Source of the DNA: Halpernia sp048269545
GTDB taxonomy: Bacteria; Bacteroidota; Bacteroidia; Flavobacteriales; Weeksellaceae
Direction of reading: 5' to 3'
Assembly: GCF_048269545.1 (NCBI RefSeq)
Contig: NZ_JBLXIJ010000001.1
Coordinates: forward strand, 124,001 to 188,000
DNA length: 64,000 nucleotides
The translations under genes were made by a program, and so were the position numbers. Below, in pieces: positions 53,738 through 62,480 of the stretch. Under the pieces are notes generated by a model. It was not told the DNA's origin, searched no databases, and saw only the letters and a program-made list of their open reading frames with translations. Within the stretch, counting starts at the first letter, position 1. Each line of letters begins with the position of its first letter.

Positions 53738-54362
53738 CTTTATTTTTTTAAATGTTTTTGGGCAAAAAAAAATCGATAGCCTAAAAATAAAACCAAAATA
53801 TAAAGCCAATTTTATGGTAGGTTTTGATGTGGTAAATGCAGGAGTTTCTGCTTTTTCTGAACGAAAATTATTTCAAGGATTTATATCTACAACTTACCAA
53901 AAAAGATTGCATCTAATTATAGAAGCAGGTTTTGAAAAAAACACTTATAAAAAAAATGGTTATGACGCAGAAGTAAGCGGACCATTTGCAAAAATCGGTG
54001 CTTTTTATATGTTAGCAACGGATCGAGAAAATATAGAAAATGGATTTTACGCTGGAGGAAAATTGGCAGGAAGTTATTATAATCAAGAATATTTTGCAGT
54101 TCCCGTTCGTGGTTTTCAAGGAGGTGATGTTTCTGTAGCATTTCCTGCATCAACGCAATCGTCTTATTGGTTGGAAGGAACAATTGGCGGTCGCGTTCAA
54201 CTTTTTTCTTCTAAATTTTATATTGATTTAAATATTCAACCAAAATATTTAGTTTATACTACAAAACAAGATGAAATAATTCCAGTAATTGTTCCTGGTT
54301 TTGGTAAAAGCAGTGCGAAATTTAATATCGGTTTTGCTTGGAATTTGGCGTATAAATTCTGA
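53703..54362 (+). CDS. DUF6048-type outer-membrane beta-barrel protein
   Basis: A 219-residue exported protein with a signal peptide (LLSIFFFSFIFLNVFGQ). The mature part alternates hydrophobic and polar residues in strands (YKANFMVGFDVVNAGVSAF, LIIEAGFEKNTYKK, FYIDLNIQPKYLVYTT) and ends with an aromatic residue, FNIGFAWNLAYKF, typical of BAM-assembled barrels. Paired with the DUF6452 lipoprotein, so the two may form an envelope complex. Function unknown. Confidence 0.75.
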   Translation: MKQKLLSIFFFSFIFLNVFGQKKIDSLKIKPKYKANFMVGFDVVNAGVSAFSERKLFQGFISTTYQKRLHLIIEAGFEKNTYKKNGYDAEVSGPFAKIGAFYMLATDRENIENGFYAGGKLAGSYYNQEYFAVPVRGFQGGDVSVAFPASTQSSYWLEGTIGGRVQLFSSKFYIDLNIQPKYLVYTTKQDEIIPVIVPGFGKSSAKFNIGFAWNLAYKF

Positions 54363-54369
54363 GAAAAGC

Positions 54370-54984
54370 TTAGTTTAAATCTTCCAAAATTTCTTTTAAT
54401 ATTTCCTCCGTTTCTGATTTTAAATCTTCCAAAGTTGTATTATTATAAATAATAAAATCCGCTTTTTTAATTTTATCTTTTTCGGGCATTTGTTTTTCTA
54501 AAATGGTTTCAACTTCGCGGTAAGTTTTTCCATCTCTGTCCATTACACGTTTTATTCTCGTATTATCTTCGGCGGTTACTAATAAAGTTTTGTCACATTG
54601 TGTGTCAATTCCCAACTCAAAAAGAAGTGCTGTTTCTTTAAAAATAATTTTCTGATTTTGATTTAAAATCCAATTCTCAAAATCTTGTTTCACCGCTGGA
54701 TGAATTGTTTTATTTAATTTCTCTAATAATTCTGCATCGGAAAAAACTTTTCCCGAAACATATTTAGTATCATAAATTCCATTTCCGTCGTAGGCTTTAT
54801 CTCCCAAAAAGCTTTTTATTTCATTGCGTAAAAATTCATTTTCATTTACCAATTCTTTTGCACGAATATCAGAATAATAGACCGAAAAGCCATTTTCTTC
54901 AATAAATCTTGCAACTGTAGATTTTCCCGAGCCAATTCCGCCCGTTAAACCAATTAATTTTGGCCTTTCAGATTGTTCTTCCAT
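54370..54984 (-). CDS. coaE: Dephospho-CoA kinase
   Basis: A 204-residue enzyme for the last step of coenzyme A synthesis. The P-loop is GLTGGIGSGKSTVARFI; YYSDIRAKELVNE, TIHPAVKQDFENWI and KTLLVTAEDNTRIKRVMDRD follow as in the family. ATG 54984 is chosen; the in-frame TTG five codons upstream lies in the previous gene. It begins four bases after the metallo-hydrolase stop, forming a two-gene unit. Confidence 0.94.
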   Translation of the reverse strand: MEEQSERPKLIGLTGGIGSGKSTVARFIEENGFSVYYSDIRAKELVNENEFLRNEIKSFLGDKAYDGNGIYDTKYVSGKVFSDAELLEKLNKTIHPAVKQDFENWILNQNQKIIFKETALLFELGIDTQCDKTLLVTAEDNTRIKRVMDRDGKTYREVETILEKQMPEKDKIKKADFIIYNNTTLEDLKSETEEILKEILEDLN

Positions 54985-54988
54985 AATT

Positions 54989-55855
54989 TTAATACCCAAA
55001 AACTTCGTTAAAAGTAAATGTTTTATCCAATTTTATACCACGATCTGTCATTTTTAAAGTTGCTAATTCATTATGAGCGTCGTGTTCAAAAAACAAAATA
55101 TATTCATTATCAATGCACTGCTGCAAAAATTTTCCTTTTTCTTCCATTGTTAAAAGCGGTCTTGTGTCATATCCCATTACATAAACTTGTGGAATATGTC
55201 CTGCAGTTGGAATTAAATCTGCTGCAAAAACCACTGTTTTATCTTGGTACTTTATTACGGGAAGCATTTGCTTTTCGGTATGTCCATCCACAAAGATTAC
55301 GTCCATTTTCAGTTCTGTTCCAAATTTATAATTTCCGGTTTGTGGTAAATCTAAAAAATTCAGTTGTCCGCTTTCTTTGATTGGTAAAATATTTTCTGGT
55401 AAAAAACTTGCTTTTTCTCTTGGATTTGGATTTGTCGCCCATTTCCAATGATTTTCATTACTCCAATAATTGGCATTTTTAAAGGTCGTTTCATAACCAG
55501 TTTTGTCTTTATTCCATTCAATTGCTCCTCCACAATGATCAAAATGAAGATGCGTTAAAAAAACATCTGTAATATCATCTTTTATAAAACCAAATTTCGC
55601 CAGATTTTTTTCTAAATTATCATCGCCCCAAAGTGAATAATGTCCGAAAAATTTTTCATTTTGTTTGTTTCCTAAACCACAATCCACTAAAACTAATTTC
55701 TTTCCATCTTCTATCAAAAGTGAACGTGTTCCAAGTTCTATCAAATTATTTTCATCTGCCGGATTTGTCTTTTGCCATAAAGTTTTTGGAACAACACCAA
55801 ACATTGCACCGCCATCTAACTTAAATTTTCCACATTGTATCGGGTAAAGTTTCAT
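54989..55855 (-). CDS. MBL-fold metallo-hydrolase
   Basis: A 288-residue metallo-beta-lactamase-fold hydrolase. The metal site THLHFDHCGG (HxHxDH) lies near residue 104, with further ligands in VIFVDGHTEKQMLPVI and the Asp in VVFAADLIPTAGHIP. EHDAHNEL closes the site. No signal peptide is visible, so cytoplasmic. It resembles the lactonase/quorum-quenching-like MBL branch, but the sequence does not fix a substrate. Confidence 0.85.
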   Translation of the reverse strand: MKLYPIQCGKFKLDGGAMFGVVPKTLWQKTNPADENNLIELGTRSLLIEDGKKLVLVDCGLGNKQNEKFFGHYSLWGDDNLEKNLAKFGFIKDDITDVFLTHLHFDHCGGAIEWNKDKTGYETTFKNANYWSNENHWKWATNPNPREKASFLPENILPIKESGQLNFLDLPQTGNYKFGTELKMDVIFVDGHTEKQMLPVIKYQDKTVVFAADLIPTAGHIPQVYVMGYDTRPLLTMEEKGKFLQQCIDNEYILFFEHDAHNELATLKMTDRGIKLDKTFTFNEVFGY

Positions 55856-55997
55856 ATATTTTGCTTTAAATATTTTTTTTTAAATCACTTGTAAAGTTAA
55901 AATATTTTATGATTTTAATATTTTTAAAATTACGAAATTAAATTAAATCAATTGTTCTCAATAAAACTTTAAAGAAAACAAATTCGTAATTTTAAAT

Positions 55998-56822
55998 ATG
56001 GGAAAATTCATCTTTTTTAGTTTTGGTTTTTTACTCTGTGTGAGTTGTAGTTCTGCAAAATATAAAGACGTAGTTTACGGGAAATCAGCAAATAAGGAAG
56101 ATTTAAAACTAAATATTTTCGTTCCTAAAAATTCTGAAAATAAAAGATTAACGGTTTTAATTTTCGTTCATGGTGGAAATTGGAACAGCGGAAACAAAAA
56201 TCAATACGGTTTTTTCGGACGAAATTTTGCCAGAAAAGATATCGTAACCGTAATTCCAAATTACACATTAAGTCCAAACGCAAATGTTGAGCAAATGACA
56301 ACTGAAATTGCAACAGCAATAAAGTGGGTTCAAAAAAACATTAAAAATTACAATGGTGATGCAAATCAAATTTTTGTAACTGGGCATTCTGCAGGCGGTC
56401 AATTGGTAACTTCTGCAGTTTTAAATCCAAATTTCGGGATTGATAAAAACTCAATTTCTGGAATTATTTTAAACGATGCCGCCGGAATTGACATGAAAGA
56501 TTATTTAGAAAAAAATCCACCAACTACAAAAGATAATTATATCGCAACGTGGTCTAAAAATCCAGAAAATTGGTACCAAGCGTCGCCCATTTATTTTTTA
56601 GATAAAAACTCACCACCTTTTATGATTTACATTGGTAAGAAAACCTATCAATCCATAAAAACCGCAAATAAACATTTTCTCAAAAAACTGCACGAATTTC
56701 AACCCGATGTAAAACCAATATTTATTAATAAATCTCATATTCCAATGATTTTGCAATATGCATTTCCTTGGAATGAAAGAAGTGCAGAAATTGTAGATTT
56801 TATGAAAGAACAGAAAAAATAA
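55998..56822 (+). CDS. Lipoprotein alpha/beta hydrolase (BD-FAE/esterase-like)
   Basis: A 274-residue esterase of the alpha/beta-hydrolase fold. MGKFIFFSFGFLLCVSC is a lipobox signal. HGGNWNSG (near residue 52) is the oxyanion hole, GHSAGG (near 128) the nucleophile elbow, and the histidine in INKSHIPMI the likely base; D in NDAAGID is part of the acid region. It may act on acyl or carbohydrate esters at the periplasmic side. An intrinsic terminator follows. Confidence 0.85.
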   Translation: MGKFIFFSFGFLLCVSCSSAKYKDVVYGKSANKEDLKLNIFVPKNSENKRLTVLIFVHGGNWNSGNKNQYGFFGRNFARKDIVTVIPNYTLSPNANVEQMTTEIATAIKWVQKNIKNYNGDANQIFVTGHSAGGQLVTSAVLNPNFGIDKNSISGIILNDAAGIDMKDYLEKNPPTTKDNYIATWSKNPENWYQASPIYFLDKNSPPFMIYIGKKTYQSIKTANKHFLKKLHEFQPDVKPIFINKSHIPMILQYAFPWNERSAEIVDFMKEQKK

Positions 56823-56849
56823 AAATTTAATTTGTAAAATAATTATTCT

Positions 56850-56880
56850 TGTCAAGGTTTTGAACTTTGACATTTTTTTT
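56850..56880 (+). terminator. Intrinsic terminator formed by a TGTCAAAG-type repeat
   Basis: TGTCAAGG (56850-56857) pairs with CTTTGACA (56865-56872) over eight bases with one wobble, followed by eight T. The same sequence class recurs at 60385-60427 as a repeat. Confidence 0.75.
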
Positions 56881-56979
56881 AGAAAGACTTTATCTCTTCA
56901 ATTTTAAATTCAAAAACTATAATTTTCGTATCTTAACTGCGAGAAATTTTAACAAGATTTTTAACGCTCAAAACTTTAT

Positions 56980-59469
56980 ATGAAACTAAAAAACTACATC
57001 CACGGCGAGTGGATTGAAGGAAATTCCGAAGGAATAAAATTATATAATTCTGTAACTGGCGAACAAGTTGCAATAGCTGATACAGCAGGATTAAATTTAA
57101 AAGATGCTTTAAATTACGGTAGAGATTTGGGTTATAAAAATCTGTCTAAAATGACATTCTATGACCGCGGACAAATGCTAAAAAATCTTGCTCTCTATTT
57201 ATTAGAACGCAAAAAAAAATATTATGAAATCTCCTATAAAACTGGTGCAACTCACGCCGATTCTTGGGTAGATATTGAAGGTGGTTACGGTACATTTTTC
57301 ACTTATTCTGGCTTAGCAAAAAGAATGTTGCCAAACACGCCTTTTTGGGTAGATGGAGATACACAAAAACTTTCCGCAAATGGCACTTTGCTTGGAACGC
57401 ATATTTTAACGCCAAGTGAAGGAATTTCTGTACAAATAAACGCCTATAATTTCCCAGTTTGGGGAATGTTGGAAAAACTATCCACCTCACTTTTAGCGGG
57501 CGTTCCAAGTTTGGTAAAACCCGCAACGCCAACGAGTTATCTCACGCATGCTGTTTTTCAAGATATGATTGAAAGTGGAATTTTACCAGAAGGCGCAATT
57601 CAATTAATTTGCGGAAGCGCAGGAAATTTACTGGAAAATATGCAAGACGGCGATTCAGTTTTATTCACAGGTTCTGCTTCTACTGGAAAAAAATTAAAAT
57701 CTATGCCTTCCATTTCTCAAAATGCGGTGCGTTTTAATATGGAAGCAGATTCTTTAAATTGCTCAATTTTAGGTTTAGATTCAAAACCGGGAACGCCAGA
57801 ATTTGATTTATTTATAAAGGAAGTGCGCAACGAAATGACGACAAAAGCGGGACAAAAATGTACTGCGATAAGAAGAATTATTGTGCCAGAAAATTTAATC
57901 GATGACGTTCAAAATGCATTAATTAAATCTTTAGAACAAATAAAAATTGGAAATCCTTTAAACCGTGAAACCCGAATGGGTTCTTTGGCGGGAAAAGACC
58001 AATACAATGAAGTTTTAGAAAAAATTAATTTATTAAAAACTGATACAGAGTTAATCTATGACGGCAAACAAGAATTAATTGATGCCGATTATGAAAAAGG
58101 CGCGTTTATGTCGCCTAAATTATTTTTAAACGACTCACCTTTCACCAAAGATATTTCACATAATGTGGAAGCATTTGGTCCGGTTTCAACTTTGATGCCG
58201 TACAAAGATTCGGAAGAAGCAGCGGCTTTGGCAAAACGCGGAAAAGGAAGTTTGGTGGGTTCTATTATTTCTCACGATAACGATTTTATCGCAGAAACTT
58301 CTTGGAAAATGGCAACAACGCATGGAAGAATTTTTGTTTTAAACCGAGATAATGCGAAAGAAAGCACCGGTCACGGTTCACCTTTACCAACTTTAATGCA
58401 CGGCGGACCTGGAAGAGCAGGCGGCGGCGAAGAAATGGGCGGATTAAACGGACTTCATTTTTTCTTACAAAAAACAGCAATTCAAGGTTCACCGGATGTT
58501 TTGACAGCGATTACAAAAATTTATCAAATTGGAGCAGAAAAAAAATATGCAGATTTGCATCCTTTTCAGAAATATTTTGAAGAAGTGGAAATTGGCGACG
58601 CGTTAGAAACCGCAGGAAGAACAGTTACAGACGCAGATATTGTGAATTTTGGCAATGTTTCTTGGGATCATTTTTATGCACACACCGATGCGACGAGTTT
58701 AACGGGAACTATTTTTGATAAAACCGTTGCTCACGGCTATTTCATACTTTCTGCGGCGGCGGGATTATTTGTTTCAGGCAAAAAAGGACCAGTTATTGCG
58801 AATTATGGATTAGAAAATTGTAGTTTTTTCAAACCCGTTTATGCAGGAGATACAATTACGGTTTATTTAACTGCAAAAGAAAAAGTGAACAAAGGCGTAA
58901 AAGGTAGAAATATTCCAAGCGGTGTTGTGAAATGGTTAGTTGAAGTTGTAAACCAAAGAGAAGAAGTGGTTTGTGTCGCAACAATTCTAACTTTAGTGGC
59001 GAAAAAATCTCCTTTTGTTAAAATTAATTTTAAAGATTTTGAGAAAAGATTAAAAAATTTAAAAAGTGAAACTTTACCAAAATGGGGACGAATGAAAGCG
59101 CAAGAAATGCTCGAACATCTGGAAACCACAATGAAATATAGCACAGGAGAATTGGAAACCGATTCCTGCAAAACACCTGAAGATCAAATTGAAGCCTTTC
59201 AGGATTCACTTTATAACTTTAGAAAAATGCCGAAAGATTTCCCTGCACCATTTTTGGAAGATGGAAAATTACCAGATTTAAAATATAAAAATTTAGATGA
59301 AGCAAAAACACATTTCATTGAATCCGTTAAGAATTATCAGATTTATTACAGAGAAAATCCAGAGGCGGAACATTTGCATTTTATTTTCGGAAAACTAAAT
59401 AAAGAAATGATGGAATTATTTCATCAAAAGCACGTGACGCATCATTTTGAGCAATTTGGGTTGGTTTGA
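56980..59469 (+). CDS. paaZ: PaaZ-type bifunctional protein with extra C-terminal domain
   Basis: An 829-residue fusion. Residues 1-530 are an aldehyde dehydrogenase: E255 in FNMEADS and C294 in AGQKCTAIRRI are catalytic. Residues ~535-680 are a MaoC-like hydratase with D563 and H568 in WDHFYAHTD, matching E. coli PaaZ D561/H566. This opens oxepin-CoA and oxidises the semialdehyde in phenylacetate degradation. Residues ~685-829 are additional, with MKAQEMLEHLETT and HHFEQFGL, resembling DUF1569 (DinB-like). Typical PaaZ is about 680 residues. No paaABCDE genes lie in the window. Confidence 0.88.
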   Translation: MKLKNYIHGEWIEGNSEGIKLYNSVTGEQVAIADTAGLNLKDALNYGRDLGYKNLSKMTFYDRGQMLKNLALYLLERKKKYYEISYKTGATHADSWVDIEGGYGTFFTYSGLAKRMLPNTPFWVDGDTQKLSANGTLLGTHILTPSEGISVQINAYNFPVWGMLEKLSTSLLAGVPSLVKPATPTSYLTHAVFQDMIESGILPEGAIQLICGSAGNLLENMQDGDSVLFTGSASTGKKLKSMPSISQNAVRFNMEADSLNCSILGLDSKPGTPEFDLFIKEVRNEMTTKAGQKCTAIRRIIVPENLIDDVQNALIKSLEQIKIGNPLNRETRMGSLAGKDQYNEVLEKINLLKTDTELIYDGKQELIDADYEKGAFMSPKLFLNDSPFTKDISHNVEAFGPVSTLMPYKDSEEAAALAKRGKGSLVGSIISHDNDFIAETSWKMATTHGRIFVLNRDNAKESTGHGSPLPTLMHGGPGRAGGGEEMGGLNGLHFFLQKTAIQGSPDVLTAITKIYQIGAEKKYADLHPFQKYFEEVEIGDALETAGRTVTDADIVNFGNVSWDHFYAHTDATSLTGTIFDKTVAHGYFILSAAAGLFVSGKKGPVIANYGLENCSFFKPVYAGDTITVYLTAKEKVNKGVKGRNIPSGVVKWLVEVVNQREEVVCVATILTLVAKKSPFVKINFKDFEKRLKNLKSETLPKWGRMKAQEMLEHLETTMKYSTGELETDSCKTPEDQIEAFQDSLYNFRKMPKDFPAPFLEDGKLPDLKYKNLDEAKTHFIESVKNYQIYYRENPEAEHLHFIFGKLNKEMMELFHQKHVTHHFEQFGLV

Positions 59470-59482
59470 TAAAAATATATTA

Positions 59483-59654
59483 GTGAAAATATTATTAATA
59501 TTTCTGTTTACTTTCTGGTTTTCAGTTAAAATTTCTGCATAAAAAGTCTTCTCCGCACAATATGGAAGTCAAACGGATGTAAAAATATTCTTTGTGAAAT
59601 ATGAAAGTCAAGCAGGTTGGGTGAAAAAAGGAGAAAAAATATTTAATGTATTAA
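59483..59654 (+). pseudogene. Decayed DUF6150-type secreted protein gene
   Basis: From GTG 59483 the frame spells a signal peptide VKILLIFLFTFWFSVKISA, then stops at TAA 59540. Read past it, the text continues KVFSAQYGSQTDVKIFFVKY and ESQAGWVKKG, matching the repetitive V-x-F-V-x-Y-x-S-Q-A style of DUF6150 proteins. Near 59640 a one-base shift is needed to reach the ending KYLMY stop. So one nonsense change, probably CAA to TAA right at the signal cleavage site, and one frameshift disable it. Confidence 0.65.
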
Positions 59655-59688
59655 TTCAAATAATTTTAAAAAAACAGTTTCATCATTA

Positions 59689-60384
59689 ATGAAAAAAACA
59701 ATCGGCGAAAAAGTAATCGCTTTTAATAAAAAACTTAAATATTCTGGAGATTTGCCGGATGGTTTCGCTGTTTTAAATCCGTTTTTTGATAATCCAGAAA
59801 CTTTGGAAGTGATGACGAAGTTTTATCAGAAATTTTATAATGATAATAATCAAAGGAAATTTATTGTTGGAATAAATCCAAGTCGCCACGGAGCTGGAGT
59901 TACAGGGGTTCCTTTCACAGACACGAAACGATTGAAAAGTCATAATGGAATTGAAATGAAATCTGCGCATACGCATGAAATTTCTTCAGTTTATTTGTAT
60001 TCTGTGATAGAGGCTTTTGGTGGTGCAGAAAAATTTTACAAAGAATTCTATATTAATTCACCTTTTCCACTTGCGATAATTCAAAATAAAAAGGGAAGTT
60101 GGTTGAACGCGAATTATTATGATGACAAAAATCTTTTCGAAGCCGTAAAACCGTTTATGATAAAAAGTTTAAAAGACCACATTTCAATTGGTTTAGATAC
60201 CGAAGAAATTTTTATTTTAGGAAAAAAGAATGCGGTTTTCATTGATAAAATAAACAAAGAAGAAAAATTATTTGGAAAATTGACAGTTTTGGAACATCCG
60301 CGTTATATTCAACAATACAAAAGCAAAGAGAAAGAAATGTACATCGATAAATATTTGATTGCATTGAATAAAATTAAAATATAA
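59689..60384 (+). CDS. SMUG2-like DNA glycosylase family protein (DUF4918)
   Basis: A 231-residue protein of the uracil-DNA glycosylase superfamily. Motif 1 is GINPSRHGAGVTGVPFTD (residues ~62-79), whose GINPS...GAGVTGVPF matches the catalytic loop of SMUG-type enzymes. Motif 2 is LEHPRYIQQY, equivalent to HPSP. It should excise uracil or related bases, feeding base-excision repair; activity is inferred. It sits between paaZ and a crotonase gene without functional relation. Confidence 0.82.
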   Translation: MKKTIGEKVIAFNKKLKYSGDLPDGFAVLNPFFDNPETLEVMTKFYQKFYNDNNQRKFIVGINPSRHGAGVTGVPFTDTKRLKSHNGIEMKSAHTHEISSVYLYSVIEAFGGAEKFYKEFYINSPFPLAIIQNKKGSWLNANYYDDKNLFEAVKPFMIKSLKDHISIGLDTEEIFILGKKNAVFIDKINKEEKLFGKLTVLEHPRYIQQYKSKEKEMYIDKYLIALNKIKI

Positions 60385-60427
60385 ACTTTGTCAAAGTATA
60401 ATCACACTTCAAAAACTTTGACAAAGT
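60385..60427. repeat. Inverted repeat ACTTTGTCAAAGT / ACTTTGACAAAGT
   Basis: ACTTTGTCAAAGT at 60385-60397 and ACTTTGACAAAGT at 60415-60427 are exact inverse complements separated by 17 bases, and each is itself nearly palindromic. No T run follows, so it is not a typical terminator. A related copy lies at 56850-56872. Confidence 0.65.
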
Positions 60428-60448
60428 GAAAATTAAAAAAACAACAAA

Positions 60449-61216
60449 ATGACAGACGAATTCGTAACTTCAGAAATAAAAAATCAAATTTCCATCATCA
60501 CTTTTGAAACGCCGAAAAGCAATGCTTTACCCGGAAAAATATTAGAAAAATTAGCGCAAACTATTTTAGACGAAGGTTCCAAAAAAGAAGTGAAAGCTAT
60601 TTTATTAAAATCTGCGGGCGAAAAATCTTTTTGCGGCGGCGCAAGTTTCGATGAATTATTGGAAATTGAAGAACTTGAAACTTCAAAAAAATTCTTCGGC
60701 GGTTTTGCAAAAGTTTTGAACGCAATGCGAACTTGCAGAAAAATTGTAGTTGTTCGTGTTCAAGGAAAAACAACCGGCGGCGGTGTTGGAATTGCTTGTG
60801 CGGCAGATTATTGCTTCGGAACAGAAAATTCTGCTTTGGCTTTAACGGAACTTAATTTAGGAATCGGACCTTTCGTCATCGGACCTTTTGTAGAAAGAAA
60901 AATTGGAATTGCAGCATTTTCAGCGATGGCTTTAGACGCAGAATTCAGAAGCGCGGAATGGTGTTTAAATCATAATATTTATAATTCTATTTCAAATTCA
61001 ATTGAAGAAATGGATTTAAAATTAGAAGAATTTTTAAATAAATTGAGCAGTAGAACTTCGGAAGCTTTGGCTTTAATTAAAAAAGTGTCTTGGGAAAACT
61101 CTGCACATTTTGAAAAATTAATGCCTGAAAGAATTGAAATGAGCGCGAGATTAATTTTAGAAGATTCTGCGAAAGCAAATATTGAAAAAATAAAAGAACG
61201 ATTGAGAAACAAATAA
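60449..61216 (+). CDS. Enoyl-CoA hydratase/isomerase (crotonase) family protein
   Basis: A 255-residue crotonase-fold protein. The oxyanion loops are FCGGASFDEL and TTGGGVGIACAADY. In enoyl-CoA hydratases the second loop reads GGGCEL with a catalytic Glu; here that position is G114, while the second catalytic Glu is kept (E134 in LTELNLGIGP). So an isomerase or CoA-ring-opening partner is more likely than a hydratase. Nearness to paaZ suggests aromatic-acid degradation, but no other Paa gene is present. Confidence 0.85.
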   Translation: MTDEFVTSEIKNQISIITFETPKSNALPGKILEKLAQTILDEGSKKEVKAILLKSAGEKSFCGGASFDELLEIEELETSKKFFGGFAKVLNAMRTCRKIVVVRVQGKTTGGGVGIACAADYCFGTENSALALTELNLGIGPFVIGPFVERKIGIAAFSAMALDAEFRSAEWCLNHNIYNSISNSIEEMDLKLEEFLNKLSSRTSEALALIKKVSWENSAHFEKLMPERIEMSARLILEDSAKANIEKIKERLRNK

Positions 61217-61285
61217 CATCAATTCACTTATTAATTAAAATTATTTTGGTTCAAGATTTGATTAAAAAAGCCTAAAAATAAAATT

Positions 61286-61807
61286 ATGAAAAAACTTATT
61301 TTCCTTCTGCCCTTTTTATTAATCGCTTGTAAAAAAGATACAACTGTAATTTCAACTACTACAAATCCTGATTCTGTGCTTGTTTCAAATCAAAAAACAA
61401 GTGATGAAAAAATCAATCAAGATTCTTTAATTGCAAATTCTCCCGCTGTAGAAAAAGTTTTGGATGAAGGCGTTAACCGAAGTACGGATAAAAATGAAAT
61501 TATTAGAACGGCAGTTGGAAGTATGTTGCCTTTTAAAATTGGTGATCAATTTACGGAAGACAATCAAAAATTAATTTTGAAAATAAAAAATGTTTCTAAA
61601 CCTCATCTTAAGATTTCAATAGAAACAAAAAATCCGATGAACATTAGAGTAAATCAAATAAAATATCCCGATGGTAGTTTCGATGGTCCCTTTGGTCAAA
61701 CCTTAAAATTAGATACGCCTCAAAAAGGAGAATATTGGATAATAATTGGCAAAAGTTTAATGGCAGATGGAAATTCCAAAGGTCATTTTAGTTTAGAAGT
61801 AGAATAA
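61286..61807 (+). CDS. Hypothetical lipoprotein
   Basis: A 173-residue lipoprotein: MKKLIFLLPFLLIACKKD with lipobox C15. A Ser/Thr/Asp-rich linker of ~45 residues follows, then a beta-rich domain (ILKIKNVSKPHLKISIETKN, YPDGSFDGPFGQTLKL, YWIIIGKSLMADG). No family recognised. It is 69 bases after the crotonase gene and 49 bases before another lipoprotein gene, without a clear promoter of its own. Confidence 0.65.
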   Translation: MKKLIFLLPFLLIACKKDTTVISTTTNPDSVLVSNQKTSDEKINQDSLIANSPAVEKVLDEGVNRSTDKNEIIRTAVGSMLPFKIGDQFTEDNQKLILKIKNVSKPHLKISIETKNPMNIRVNQIKYPDGSFDGPFGQTLKLDTPQKGEYWIIIGKSLMADGNSKGHFSLEVE

Positions 61808-61856
61808 TTTTTTTTGGTACAATTTCTGAATGGTATTTAAAATAACAAAAAATATT

Positions 61857-62369
61857 ATGAAAAATTTAATTTTAACCGGCATTTTTGCCTCTGCAACTTT
61901 GGTGAGTTGTGGCACGGTTCAATCCTTAGTTCAAAACACATTTCCTTATACTGCAAATGTTTTAGTATCAACTGGCGTTCCTGCAAACAAAGAAGTTTCT
62001 TCTTCTACAACTGCTTCTAACGTTCAAAGTTGGTTTGGTGGAAATAATAATGCACAAATAAAAGATGTGAGAATTTCTGATGCAAAAGTGACAGTTATTT
62101 CTCCATCAAACGGTTCACTTTCTGATTTTAAATCTTTTAAAGTGTACATTTCTTCTGATGGTTCTGCAGAAAAATTAGTCGCTTCAAGATCAGATTTCAA
62201 TAATTCTAGCAATAGTTTAAATTTAGACATTAATGATTCTGGATATTTAGATAATGTTGTAAAAAGCACAAATCTAAAAGTAAGAACTGTTTATGAATTA
62301 AAAAACAGCACCAGTTCTGATATGAATTTACGTGTATCACTGAATTTCAATAGTGTTCCGGCAAATTAA
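61857..62369 (+). CDS. Hypothetical lipoprotein, serine/asparagine-rich
   Basis: A 170-residue protein. I chose ATG 61857 (MKNLILTGIFASATLVSCG), which gives a proper lipobox (C18); the longer frame from 61830 adds an unlikely extension. The mature part is rich in Ser, Asn and Val with predicted strands (IKDVRISDAKVTVISPS, FKVYISSDGSAEKLVASR, LRVSLNFNSVPAN). No family recognised. A terminator follows. Confidence 0.65.
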   Translation: MKNLILTGIFASATLVSCGTVQSLVQNTFPYTANVLVSTGVPANKEVSSSTTASNVQSWFGGNNNAQIKDVRISDAKVTVISPSNGSLSDFKSFKVYISSDGSAEKLVASRSDFNNSSNSLNLDINDSGYLDNVVKSTNLKVRTVYELKNSTSSDMNLRVSLNFNSVPAN

Positions 62370-62391
62370 ATTCTAAAAGAAATTAAATAAG

Positions 62392-62421
62392 ACCGTTAAA
62401 TTAATATTTAGCGGTTTTTTT
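62392..62421 (+). terminator. Intrinsic terminator after the lipoprotein gene
   Basis: ACCGTTAAAT pairs with ATTTAGCGGT (one G-T wobble), followed by seven T. Confidence 0.8.
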
Positions 62422-62427
62422 ATCTCA

Positions 62428-62457
62428 TTGCATCAATAATATTATTCGTTATTTTTG
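62428..62457 (+). promoter_or_regulatory. Bacteroidota promoter: TTG, 19 bases, TATTTTTG
   Basis: TTG at 62428-62430 and TATTTTTG at 62450-62457 have the 19-base spacing expected for the -33/-7 pair. The motif ends 23 bases before ATG 62481. It is the best-formed promoter in the window. Confidence 0.6.
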
Positions 62458-62480
62458 AATAGAATTAAAAGAAAAAACAA

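Noticed and set aside
49135..59542. Recoding of TAA as glutamine, suggested by two CAA-to-TAA-like sites (49135-49137 and 59540-59542)
   Set aside because: TAA ends nearly all other genes here, including essential ones, so loss of function by mutation is the simpler reading.
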